A stretch of 64,000 bases of DNA from Moniliophthora roreri (Eukaryota > Basidiomycota > Agaricomycetes > Agaricales > Marasmiaceae): contig LATX02000208.1 of the NCBI GenBank assembly GCA_001466705.2, forward strand, positions 310,001-374,000. The letters are read 5' to 3'. The notes under the pieces are model-generated. The model did not search any database. It saw only the letters and a list, made by a program, of their open reading frames with translations, and was not told where the DNA came from. Both the position numbers and the translations under genes were made by a program. Positions 23,260-34,318 of the stretch are shown here, in pieces (position 1 is the first letter of the stretch; each line of letters begins with the position of its first letter).

Positions 23260-24711
23260 ATGGCACGACTGCAGGATATTGCGCTTGAAGTTTTTGAAAA
23301 GATCGCTGCACGGGTCAGTTATTTTGCCCTTTTTCAAAGCCGTAGCAGAGCTCACGTACGTCCTCAATGTAGTTGAACAAGCAAGATCAAAAATCTCTCC
23401 GTCTCGTGGACAAACATGCATCCATCTTTGCGAAGAGCACCGTTTTCAAGAGTATGATCATGCCCCCAGTTCGGACCTCGATCACCGAGCTTATGCAGAC
23501 TCTGGCGAGCGACCAATTCGATGACATGGCTCGTCATGTCCAACATCTCAACTGGAATGGACTGAGTGTCGATATGCGAGGTTTTGAACGTCTTGACGAG
23601 GACACATTGGAGTCGGCTCTGAAGAAATTTTTAGTGTTAAGAGAATTGAAGTACGCGCTCTGCTCCGCTAGTTTCAATCATTGCTGACTGCCAACTCAGA
23701 TTGGCTCTACAAGCTGATACACCAGAAGCCATATCCCGCGCCTTCTTTGGCCTCGCATCATCAGCACACCACGATCTCGTTCACTTCTCGGTCGATGGGA
23801 AAGGCAAACCACCTACCAACTCCGACATATTGATAGATCTTCTGGCGGCTTTCACATCGAAATCCGACACCTATCGTAACGCTGGCCTCAGTCTTCGACG
23901 CCCGATTCCTCCAGGCCTGCCGCCATCCCTCCCGTTTAGCGCTCTGTGCAACCTTCAAAGTCTTCATGTTCGATCAGGCATGATGAAATCCTTCCAAAAC
24001 CAGGTCATTGAACCGCTCAGTCTCGCTATCCCAGACTGTCCCAATCTCACACATCTTACGCTCGACCTTGAAGGCCCATTCGCGATTTCCAGACAGCGCT
24101 CCTATTCGCAGCTCACACCGAGACTCGTCGACATCTTTTCACCGATCTGACGTTGAAGCTGGAGGCACTAACGGTGCAAGGCATGATCACGGATATACCT
24201 CCATCTATCGAACGCCATTTCCGTTCTCTGAAGCGCGTCAACGTCGGCCACCTCCACGATTCTGCCAAAAACAGATTTTGGAAAGTTCTTCGGAGACTGG
24301 ATATTCGATTGGAAAGCATCATTTCCTGGTTGGATACAGGAATCATGGCGTAACTCTCATCCTACAGCGGAATCCTCGAATTGGACTTGGACGTAGGTGG
24401 TGCTGTCGGTACCAGTAGCTGGCTCCAGGAAGATCAATTAGAGGCATGCTTTCAGGAATTCTTCAGGACTGCCATCGAACCACATTGCGGCTCGATCAAG
24501 TCCCTTCATCTTCCCGACGATTATTACTGTTCCGTCACCCCAGGACGACATCTCTGTTCTAAAGCGATGCACACAGTTGGAGTCTTTTCGTGTGGCGTTT
24601 GACCCCAAAGCCCGGATTCCACAGGGCTACCTCGTGAGTCTCGTCTTCTTCCAAACGCGACTGAGCATGAGTACTGAGAGGCGTTTACAGATTACCCTTC
24701 TTCGCTTTGCG

Positions 24712-26594
24712 CAGGTGCCGGATGCCAATTTTTTAAATATTTAACGTCGTTGACGTCTCGGGCATTTAAACACTGGGGAAACCAGATACATACAACGGCG
24801 TTTAAATACTAATTAAATACTGACATTCTTTTAAGTATAAAATTTAGTAAGCAAAGGACTACTACATGGTTGAATGTGGTATCTAATACATAGTAGGTAC
24901 TATACATGTATATGTAGAGTACAGAGCACATTTACAGAGTAGGAGTGTTCAGCTGCTGTCCGGGGGTAATTGGGTACTTCTGGTAAGGTCAATCTAACAA
25001 TTCTAAAGTCATTGTGGTTCAATTAGATCCAAGGGCACGTCAGACATCGTGATAACATACCTACGTCCTATGCCTGACCACCCTCTACAAATCCCTATCA
25101 TCGAGGCTCGTCTCTTGCTGCCACATGTAAACCACCAAGGACCTGACTGAAGGCAGGAAGAGGGAACGGCTGAGGAGAGGTGTCGTAGAAGTCATGGGAT
25201 AAAGTGGGGGACGACGCCGGGCGGGGAAGGAAGGGGAAGGAAAGAAAGCTGGCAAGGACCGAGGTACAGTATGGTTGACTGCGGGGACGAGTGTCACACG
25301 TGCCCGGCGCGTTTGCACGTGGTTCTCACGCTGACTCTGTTGATTCCTCTTGTCTTCTCCCGTCATGCCCGCTTCACCGTCGACCTACCGTCAATGCTCC
25401 CGCCTTCCTTCCGAGACTCAACAAGATATCCTTTATATTCAAGATGTCCCAACAGCTCTCTGTGTTTATTTGGCTAGACACTGGGTTGTGTAAGATGTGG
25501 ATAATGCGTGTCAGAGGCCGAAGTGCTTTCGTGTTGCGAGAGGAATGGTGAGTACATATGTCAGTTGCTGTGTTTTTCTCAGCTGACTAGTCACCTGGCA
25601 TGCATCGTCATACGCTTGATTTCACCTTACGGACGTGGTCTGCTCAAGACATACATGGTCTCCCGAGTCCTCGTTTTCGACCCGCTATCCTCTCTCCTCT
25701 CATTTTCCACCAGTTTTCCGCCCAGTCCCAGATTCCGCCCTCGTCGTTCCCAATATCCGCGTCGTTTTCTCCTGTCTGTCAGCTGGTTCGTCTCCTGCGT
25801 CCGTCACGGCTCAGCTCTCCGCATTTCACCAAGCGGCTCGACTTGGCAACCCCCTGACAGCCCGTGCCCATCACACTGTGACTAGCGGGTCTCTTTCGCT
25901 CGTCGGAGCTCTATGCGCTTTTCAATACTCACCTCCACCACTNTCGTGTTGCGAGAGGAATGGTGAGTACATATGTCAGTTGCTGTGTTTTTCTCAGCTG
26001 ACTAGTCACCTGGCATGCATCGTCATACGCTTGATTTCACCTTACGGACGTGGTCTGCTCAAGACATACATGGTCTCCCGAGTCCTCGTTTTCGACCCGC
26101 TATCCTCTCTCCTCTCATTTTCCGCCAGTTTTCCGCCCAGTCCCAAATTCCGCCCTCGTCGTTCCCAATATCCGCGTCGTTTTCTCCCGTCTGTCAGCTG
26201 GTTCGTCTCCTGCGTCCGTCACGGCTCAGCTCTCCGCGTTTCACCAAGCGGCTCGACTTGGCAACCCCCTGACAGCCCGTGCCCATCACACTGTGACTAG
26301 CGGGTCTCTTTCGCTCGTCGGAGCTCTATGCGCTTTTCAATACTCACCTCCACCACTCCCTTCACAGTTACATGATGCTCCAGAAACTCCATTGTTGATA
26401 GCAGGGGTGCCGTTGAGGTGTCCCGGGAGGTTTTTGAATGTTGTTTAAATGGTGCTATATGCCCATTGTACTTATTTAAATGTTCCATATTTAAATGATA
26501 TTTAAACACTATTGTATGCGTATGTTTTTCAGAATGTTTAAATGCCCGAGACGTCAACGACGTTAAATATTCAAAAATTTGGCATCCTACATTA
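24712..26594. mobile_element. non-autonomous TIR DNA transposon (hAT-like) inside the F-box gene
   Basis: Inverted repeats of 53 bp with two mismatches lie at 24720-24772 and 26535-26587 (ends GGATGCCAA ... TTGGCATCC). The 8-mer GCTTTGCG occurs on both sides (24704-24711 and 26595-26602). Removing one 8-mer plus everything between rejoins the host reading frame in phase. Eight-base target duplications are typical of hAT elements. The outermost 7-8 bases beyond the matching TIRs are not well conserved. No transposase frame is found inside. The true length is probably about 415 bp less because of the duplication at 25529-26357. Confidence 0.75.
25529..26357. repeat. 414-bp duplication across an N, with SNPs
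   Basis: 25529-25942 and 25944-26357 are the same sequence with at least four transition differences (near 25708, 25731, 25770 and 25822). The join is the N at 25943. Probably two haplotype versions of a contig end, not a real tandem repeat. Confidence 0.8.
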
Positions 26595-27247
26595 GCTTTG
26601 CGATCGAACATGGAAAGCTTGAAACCATTCATCTTAGTCCCAGCTTTGACTTTCGCGACACTGGCTCCGATAGCGTCCTCGACGGCCTCGACTCTGGCGG
26701 GTCCGAGAACGTCATTGGCCTTGATGAACTTGATAAACGAGATGAGGCAAAACGTCAGTCGACAAGAGATGGGGTCCAGAAAACGTCTTTCAAGTCGGAA
26801 ATACCACTTCGTCCGTTGACGCTTCACTATCAGCAAGGGATATTCGAGCTCGAGAAATCGACCGAGGATGACACGCTCCGATTCCATTTAGTCTCCGTCT
26901 CCAAAAAGAAGGGCAAAGGGCGGGAAGACGGGGATCTACGGGAGGCGTTTACGAACGCTCTTGATATTGACCTTGATGAATGGCAATCGAGATTACGAGG
27001 ATTGAGACCGTCGAGACCGTCGGCTTTTTGAACAATCGTGTTTTTCTCTGGTTCCTTCGTTGACTTTCAAATGCTTTGCAGAACGACCGTGTGTACTGAT
27101 AGTACTGTAATTCTTCCCTTTGCGGCTTTTGATACTCACAATGTACAATATGTGTTTGAAGAGAATAAGATTACAATAGAAATCATAGATATTGATAGAT
27201 GATTTGTTCAGATGGAAGATAAACAGCTCGACGTGGCCCCACCAGCT

Positions 27248-29285
27248 TCAGGACTCCTCGTCGTCATCGCTACTCTCCGAACACTCCTCATCTGTTTCGT
27301 ACGCCCGTGGAAGATTCAGAATATCAACAATAGACCACGAATGTTCAGGACGCCCTGCCGATCCTGGAACAAAGAGGATAACAACCAGCTGGTCCTCCTT
27401 GGCGTTATGAATACCATTCAATAACGGCTGAATCTGATCTTGGTCGACTCTATCATGGGCAACCGCCGTCTCCAAATCGACGATACTGAGACGATGCTCA
27501 GACATTGGATCTGGATTATCCACGTCATCAAAGTCGACGAGTGCAATTGGGCGTTTGTGTGGATCAAAGCCAGAGTCGCAATCGCATACTAGGCTAGAGT
27601 CTTTGCAAGAACTTTGACTAGAATGAACAAAAGCTTCAATGTCTTGTCGGATTTTGTGTTGGTGGTTGGCGATGAAGCATTCTAGTAGGCATTGAATGAA
27701 GTGTAGGTCGAGTGTAGTGGGGAATGGTCGTCCTTCTGTGGATCATACGTGAATGAAAAACAGCTCGATCGAAGGATTGGATGCTTACCCTTGAACGCCT
27801 GGGCTAGGAGGTGGCATTCCTTGTGGTGACGCGCCTTCCAATGCTTCCGAGCGCATCCAGCAGAACAGTAAACCGCGTTCTTGCATGCAGAACATCGAAG
27901 GTAGCGCAATTTTTCCTGCTCGGAGTCGTTGTCCTCCAGTATCTGTAATTTCGAGTCGCACTATAGCAAAGAACAAGTTGAGCAGATTCCGTGAGCTAAA
28001 TGATTATAATCATTGTAATGAAACATACCTCGTCGTATTTGCACGTTATCCTCCGCGCTTCCTGCAATGTAATACACAACCCATGAACCTCATCCGCTCG
28101 CCTTTTATAAACTGCCCACATTTGTAGGAAGCATTTGGGCCTCGGATCTAGATTCTCTTCTAGCCCAGACTGCTCGACTCTTTTCACCGAGTGTAGAAAT
28201 CGATGGAGTACACCCGGGTACACAAAGTACAGTCCAATTCTTTGGATTAATCGGCCAAATTTCCAACAACTTCTTTGTCCGTGTTCGCGTTGCGAGCGTC
28301 CAGACTCGTCGAAATCGAATAAACGTTCGGCTTTGAAAAAGGAGGTAATAATCCCAGCGTCCAATGCCTCTGCGACCCAAAGTTGGCCCGATAAACATGT
28401 TTCGATATGGAATATGATCAAGTCGATGATAGAGATGGCGGTTGTGAACTCTGGTGAGTTGACATCGAACCTTGCGAGGGTCTTTTGTCGAGCAATAAAG
28501 GCGGTGAGGAGGTTGACGAGAGCTGTGACAGCCCCGTTGATGACAAGTGGATAATATAAAGGGCTAGCAGTATGAAAGCATCCGCATAGCAGAAGAAGGC
28601 AACCATGGACCCCTCTCAACTCCAGATTATCCATCTTGTGAGCATGACGCGCATGATGGTTTAAAAGACGAATGCAGATGGATGCAACGTTCTTGGTCCC
28701 CGAGGAATTGAGCTTATCCATGGCCCCGATAAATTCTTCGAGGTCTTTGTCATCGGGAAAGAGAATCATTGTCAGTAGCGCCGACCACGGGCACCACGGG
28801 AAGTGAACGGTATCAACGACATAGAGCCATGCACGAGTCATGAGAAACGAGAAGGACGGAGAAACGCCTCTCAACCTGCGTGACTCGGCTGTAATGTCAT
28901 CCAGTGTTTCTGGGTACATCAGCATTAATGGTAAAACGTGCAAAAATATGTCCCGGAGATCAAGCCCCATAACGGTTCGCGGATCCTCGGAGAGAACGAG
29001 TCCCTCGAGAAAGAATTTGACCCATGGGTAGATAGACGAAGACCACCCTTTCTTGATGTTAATCGCTGTCTGGTACGGGCTGTCTTCTGCGTGGTAGTCA
29101 CCGGTGAGATTACACGCAAAAGAACTGATAGCCTCCAGAGCAGACTCGATCTGGCTGCTGGGATAAGAGGGATCTGACGATGAAGGTGGCTTTCCGAGCA
29201 ACCGAAGAGTGGAGAGTGCTTTGCTACTGAAAGGAAAGCGTTTGCTGGCCGCCGCAAGGAATAGCTCACAGTGTAAGCTTTCCAT
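27248..29285 (-). CDS. MYND-type zinc finger protein, 3 exons
   Basis: Join (minus strand) of 28029-29285, 27789-27960 and 27248-27735, with introns of 68 and 53 bp (GTATGT...TATAG and GTAAGC...CACAG), giving 638 codons in frame. The first about 415 residues have no named domain and look alpha-helical. The MYND finger is split by intron 1: CKYDEC, then CSACK, YCSAGC and HHKEC supply the C/H ligands at residues about 414-472. The C-terminus is acidic (SESSDDDEES). MYND fingers bind proline-rich peptides in partner proteins. Large families of such helical-MYND genes are common in agaricomycetes. The start at 29285 is the first ATG of the long frame. The gene converges on the F-box pseudogene, 216 bp away. 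Confidence 0.85.
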
Positions 29286-30829
29286 GATAATCGAACAGAA
29301 CCTAGATATCGTTGTGAGCTTTCACGTCAAAATTTCAAATCGTAGGCAACCTACCGAGATTCAAAAGCGGAACGGGACGCCAAACAGATGGTAAATTTGC
29401 AAAGTGCTGGGTATCCTAGATTAACTATTTAAAGAAGCATAATTAAAGAGAATATAGCTTGAATGCCAGATACCTTTAGTGTGCTACAGGTTGTGATCCC
29501 AGACGCGTCGCATTCGTGAGAGTTCGAAGACAGAAAAAATTGCGCGGCAGTCACTGTCACGCCGCAATGTCACAATAGTCTGGACTTAGTCCGCTTGCGA
29601 TCGGTCCCATCATGATCTTGACCTGAACGACCGCGTCCACGACGCTCAGCACTACCACGAAGAAATGAACTCACGGCAAATCCTGAAGGACCAGCTCGAG
29701 GCTGAAGGTTGAGATCGTTGCGACCTTCCTCAAGATCTTGTAACAATATTTGGCAGAGTTGGAGTCAGAAGATATTTATTGACTTTGGTGCCCATTGTAG
29801 GTACGAGCATACCCCTACATCGACAGCCGGCTTCTCGTTGATAAAAGCATCATTAAGTCATGCGATATCTATATCACGCCCATGCCCTCCTCAGGCCCCA
29901 GAAGCAACACAATAGGTTGCACCCTGACATCTCCGACAACTCGAACTAACTCGAGCTATCAATATTTTCCCAAGGCATGTCTACCTGAACAAAGTTCCCC
30001 CTCTTTCCTGACTCTGGGTATAAATAGCTTGTATCAAGATACATCTCTACTTGGCATATCCATTAACGACAGACGGTTAAGCAGACTCATTCATGAAGGC
30101 ATGTCTTACAAACTACAATTCTCCGCGTCTTCACCGCTTAGCCTTCCGTCAGTATTCGGGCACCGAGAAAGAACCCTAATGCCATACTCCTAATCTAGAT
30201 TCTCCACCATCGCTAGTACCAGCCTGCGAGTCGTCAATGGCAGGGAGAAACACGACGAACGCGAATTTCCGGTAAGTAACCCCGTCGGATTCCTAGGTTG
30301 CATTCAACTGAAAGTACAAAACAGAACAGGAGTGCTTGTTATTTCGAGCTCTTCAGTTCTGCTTGCGGACGTCCAGGCTTGGAACACGTTGCCCCCAGGG
30401 GAATGCGTTACTCCTGAATCAAATTTACTCGACAAGGAGGCCACGAATCTGAATCAGGGCACGAACTGTGTCACGAACGCTGCACAACTCCAGCTCGGGA
30501 TTCTCGAATTACTCTGCAGGAATAGGAGAAAGTGATTTGGCCTTCAACCGGGAGTGAGACTGAATGCGAACGGTGAGAACATTGTTCTCGTACAGCACGT
30601 AGGTTCCAAAGCTCATGTCTCGTCTTGTACAGGCTGTATCTGACCGCTCTCTCCTGCAGGCACTGCTGTCTCAGGTCGATCACCATACTCTTTCGCGTTC
30701 ACTGCATTCAGGGTGTATAAAAGCGTGCACACCCATCCGGGAAAGGCATCAGCTTTTTCTCCTAATTTCAACAGTTTTCTCTTCCTCTACTACCTCTTCA
30801 ATTCTTATTTAACACTCTCCTACCTTCTC
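29286..30829. other. intergenic, no gene supported
   Basis: I see nothing convincing. A possible tiny spliced frame (about 30238-30535) has no recognisable similarity. A TATAAAA box at about 30717 followed by a CT-rich stretch (30770-30830) looks like the old promoter of the TmpA-like pseudogene downstream. Confidence 0.4.
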
Positions 30830-32400
30830 TCGATGCCCTTCGGGTACCGTCGACGTTAAGTAGACTACGGTCTACGAGGGTCTTACTGCGACCGACTCCA
30901 CCGCTGGTTCCGTCGTAAACGTGAAAGCTGCAATCAGCGAGGTGAAGACCGCGAGTTCCACAGACGAAGAGGTGTTACCTCCCGAAAATGGTCATTCTAG
31001 TCTGTCCAGTTGGCTTGATTGTAAGTGCACTCCACGTCCTCATTTCCGTTCCCGACGCTAACTCTTCTCCTACTCCCGCAAGATACTCACAATCATTTTC
31101 TTTGCCAACCTCATCACTTTCACCATCTTCGTCGTACGCAATCACGGTCCACCAAGAGCCTCCGGTGTCGATAGTGCAGCCTCCGCCAACCTCATGGTCA
31201 CGCTTCTCTTCCGACAAGAGAATTTTTTGAACCTTGTTTACGAAATTGCGGTTTGCCGTCCCCATAGTGCTCCACTTTGGCTTCGTCGCAGGCTCGCTAA
31301 AGTCTTCCATTATGGTGGTGCTCACAGCGGTGCGGGTACCGCAGCGGTCGTCTGGTACATCATGTACGCCGCTATCGCTACCAAAGACTACATCGCAGGA
31401 CCCAAATCTTGCATCCTTGGCAAACCTCATCACCTCCTACATCCTCGTCGCCATGTTCCGCTTCATCCTTGCGGGAGCTTGACTACGATTCCGAGTTCCT
31501 CATCACAATTAGTTCGAGGCCATGCACCGCTCTCTACACCTTCTGGATTCACACCGTCTTCGCTGCCGATGAGTATCGTGCGCTAGAGGAGCCCATACGT
31601 TCCCTCGGAACTGTACCTCATCCGAACTTCCAACTTTTGGACCCTGTGCTCATCCACAAGCTGTATCATTCTTTCTTGAGTCCGCCTTCGCCGCCACGAA
31701 GTTTATGCCGAAGTACTCTCCAGCCACACTATCCGACTTCACTTCACTCACCATTCCCAACGAAGACACCAACGGTAAACCAGATGGTTTCTCAGTCATC
31801 GTGTCCAATGCGGGAGCGAGACTATCGGCAATCCGCCCCAAAAAAGCTTTACGTTTGTGGTGCACCTCTTCACAGATTGCTATACACCTTGAAGCTGTTC
31901 AAGTGGATCGTTGTCGTTACAGGCTCTGGTATTAGATCTAGACTCCCATTGCTCCACGCTGTGGTAGGGGATCCGGGGCACCGGACGGCATTATAGTAGT
32001 CACATGACCGTAGTTCCGATAGCCTTTCGTGTACGTAGCGTAGACTCATCAGAACCAGCAGCATCGTCTTCGGCATTGCGATAGCCAGACCACTCGGCCC
32101 TCTCCAACGCAGATGTGACACCTCGTATTTTTTGGTCTACGCTTAGCCCAGAGACTACTTATGGCGAGAAGGTAGTAAACCCTGTGATCAAGACAGGTCT
32201 CGGTGCCGGTGTCTGGGATACCAGGAAGGAGGGCCGGCTACGGTTGTGGAGACGTGGAAACCGGCGAAATAGTCGGGTGCTGAGGCGGTACATTTTGAAC
32301 CCCAAGTCAACGAGGAAGGTGGTGTTTAGGATGGAAAGTCGTGGGGTTCCTGTGTATGGGGTGAATTTGATTCATAAAATGGCACGTTCGTCTATATTTT
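30830..32400 (+). pseudogene. TmpA-like membrane ferredoxin-reductase-type protein, decayed
   Basis: Segments of a TmpA-like protein can be read in order but in changing frames. They are a start-proximal block near 30870-31020, a membrane-helix block (IIFFANLITF) near 31083-31120, and RQENFLNLVYEIAVCRPHSA with HYGGAHSGAG near 31205-31335. Then come a FEAMHR block near 31513, GFSVIVSNAG near 31788, the nucleotide-binding VVVTGSGIRS near 31908, and the C-terminal WDTRKEGR and VVFRMESRGVPVYG near 32215-32360. In-frame TGA (31481) and TAG (31511) stand inside a conserved block. TmpA-type proteins are membrane oxidoreductases with an FNR-like C-terminus, known from Aspergillus development and from fusions to NRPS-like enzymes. 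This copy has too many breaks to work. Confidence 0.6.
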
Positions 32401-32554
32401 CTTACCGAGCTCCCCAACGTTTATTTATTCAGTAACTTTATTTGATCATTGTATTCTCACTTTGTAGCATCGGTGATCTTCAATGATATTTTACATTACC
32501 AAAAAAAATGTCTACAACGTTTCTGAACGTCAAAGACTACAATACAAAAATCAA

Positions 32555-33535
32555 TTACATGTCTTTTCTAGCACAAATATAGCAAAGCTCAGAGCCTACC
32601 AATCCACCTGTCTCTTGGATCTCCTGCAAATACCTCTCCACCAGCCCAAGATACTCCTCCTCATTCCCTATGATCCCAAAGCCTTGATTGAACATAATAA
32701 TATCTTTTGCAGCATACAAGTCCCTCTTCTGCATACCCAACGCCTCCACCCTGCTGTCCTCGCCAAGTTGCTCGCCCCAGACTGGCGCAGGCTTCACTTG
32801 AATGCTGATATCCCGAAAACCGGCCTCTTCAAGCATTGGTGGTAGTGCAGATAATGGATTCTTGAGCAACCCTGCTGTATCCGTCATCCGAGTGAGGAGC
32901 TTCCAAACTGTGCCAGAAGCAGACTTGGTTTCCACTTCAGAAGGCACATTAGGATAAGGTGGCATTTGAGCCATCTCACAAAGTTGGATATGCCCTCCTG
33001 GCTTTGTAATGCGATACAACTCGGAGATGACCACAGGCCAAACAACTGCTTTAAGGCCAGCAGTGAGATGTGATTGGTTCACAAGGTCAAATTTGTTGGT
33101 CCATTCTTCGGGAAGAGAGGTTATGGAGCATACGAGGTGGTGGACATTGGGTGGTATGCCAGAAGAAGGCCAAAGAGATGGAGCTAGATCCACTGCGTGC
33201 AGTGATACTGACAGTGGGAGTTCTTGAGCTGCTTCCAGGATCCATGCACCTAAAGTCAAGTCAGTCCACTTCCATCACAAGCATTTTCAGGATATTTACC
33301 TGTTCCTGTTGCTGCATCTAGTACTGCACCATTTGAAGGGACGGAGACCATGGGGTCTAATATGAGGTTACGCTGATGAAAGTGCTTATAAAACTGATAT
33401 TGCTTGTTCAACCTGGTGGAAATCAAAGGTCAATGCAACCAGCAATCTTCTATGGAGAGAACTAGGTTCTTACCTTTCAGCTTCTGCATTTCCTTGATTC
33501 AGGATGATATAAGTGGACTGGGGATGGTTGGCCAT
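32555..33535 (-). CDS. class I SAM-dependent methyltransferase (UMTA/LaeA-like), 3 exons
   Basis: Join (minus strand) of 33474-33535, 33300-33412 and 32555-33249, with introns of 61 and 50 bp, giving 289 codons. Motif I is split by intron 2 and reads VLDAATGTGAWI. The acidic motif II is HAVDLAP, followed by FDLVNQSHL and the ELYRITKPGGHIQLCE block usual after the SAM site. It transfers a methyl group from SAM to an unknown acceptor; relatives include many secondary-metabolism and regulatory methyltransferases of basidiomycetes. The start at 33535 is the only ATG in frame upstream of motif I with good splice sites. A copia LTR sits 241 bp upstream and could affect its expression. Confidence 0.85.
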
Positions 33536-33776
33536 GGGTGTGTGTCCAATCGTTATCATAAGACCTAACTATTTATCTGGAGACAACAATTGAGTTCAAC
33601 CAGATAGGTCAAGCAGTAATAGGAAGGAGGCTAGTCCCTTCAGCGGCATATCACACTCCCATCGCAGTTGTCGAATGGTATCATTGCTATTTGGGTGCAT
33701 GGATTGAAGCTCTGATGGACCTTCTGATACGACTCCACAAGGTCTAACACGAACTCATGAGCTTGGCAGAATGGGA

Positions 33777-34292
33777 TGTTGAGACAGAACGGAGACGTAA
33801 AGCGCAGTGGAGTGTGCTCAACTCACATTTGTACGAGAGCTTGTCAAAACCTTGAGGGTTGTAGAGGTGCGATGTGCAGAGTAGTCAATATAAATTGAAC
33901 TGAAGAATGTAGCTACATACATGCTTGCTTTTATACTACTCTAAAGGATAAGTTCCGTGGATAAACGGTGAAACCTAGTAAGATATGGATGTAAGCTACT
34001 GAATACTTATGTGATAAAGTATCCAAGAATAATGTGTCTTGGAGAGACACAATACAATCGTCTGACAGCGGAAGGAACTATATATGAATTCTACATGTGT
34101 TCTACTGTATTGTGCATGAGGCTACAATACTCCTACTGGACAAGAGAGCACTCCTATGACTGTAGTGCAAGCTCCGGAGAAGCTCAGGAACGTACTTTGT
34201 AAGTTCCGTAGTTGATCACATATGCAAGTAATAAAATAACTAGTGTTCCTAATGTACCTAGTTTAGTATAGTACAGGTACTGTGCTTCAACA
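33777..34292 (-). repeat. copia LTR (3' LTR of the minus-strand element)
   Basis: Plus-strand reading starts TGTTGAGACAGA and ends GTGCTTCAACA, the reverse complement of the LTR at 4836-5352, with a small number of differences. It is directly followed at 34293 by the complementary polypurine tract. Left flank is unique host sequence upstream of the methyltransferase. Confidence 0.92.
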
Positions 34293-34318
34293 CTCCCCCT
34301 CACTAAGTTTGTGATAAN

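Larger units (their letters stand above)
23260..27031 (+). pseudogene. F-box/LRR-type protein gene, interrupted by a TIR element and frameshifts
   Basis: The start at 23260 gives an F-box-like N-terminus (LQDIALEVFEKIAA ... KSLRLVDKHASIFAKS). Introns are 23314-23372 and 23651-23699, with a probable third (GTGAGT ... TTTACAG) near 24634-24690. LRR-like segments follow (LCNLQSLHVRSGMM, CPNLTHLTLDLEG). The frame is then broken near 24075-24085 and again near 24520, and a TAA interrupts it at 24351-24353. At 24712-26594 a transposon sits in the frame; the C-terminal part resumes at 26603 (IEHGKLETIHLSPS) and ends at 27031. F-box proteins recruit substrates to SCF ubiquitin ligases; LRRs would bind the target. 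Relics of the same family lie at 5560, 6470 and 18590. Some breaks could be sequencing errors, but the insertion is clear. Confidence 0.7.

Noticed and set aside
25635..26448. Frames of up to 221 codons (for example with PSSFPISASFSPVCQLV)
   Set aside because: They lie inside the TIR element, run across the artificial N duplication and show no transposase features.
30238..30535. Possible two-exon gene of about 81 codons
   Set aside because: Splice sites are plausible, but composition, lack of motif and lack of a homologue I recognise give no support.
30975..31433. 152-codon minus-strand frame
   Set aside because: It is antisense to conserved TmpA-like blocks on the plus strand.
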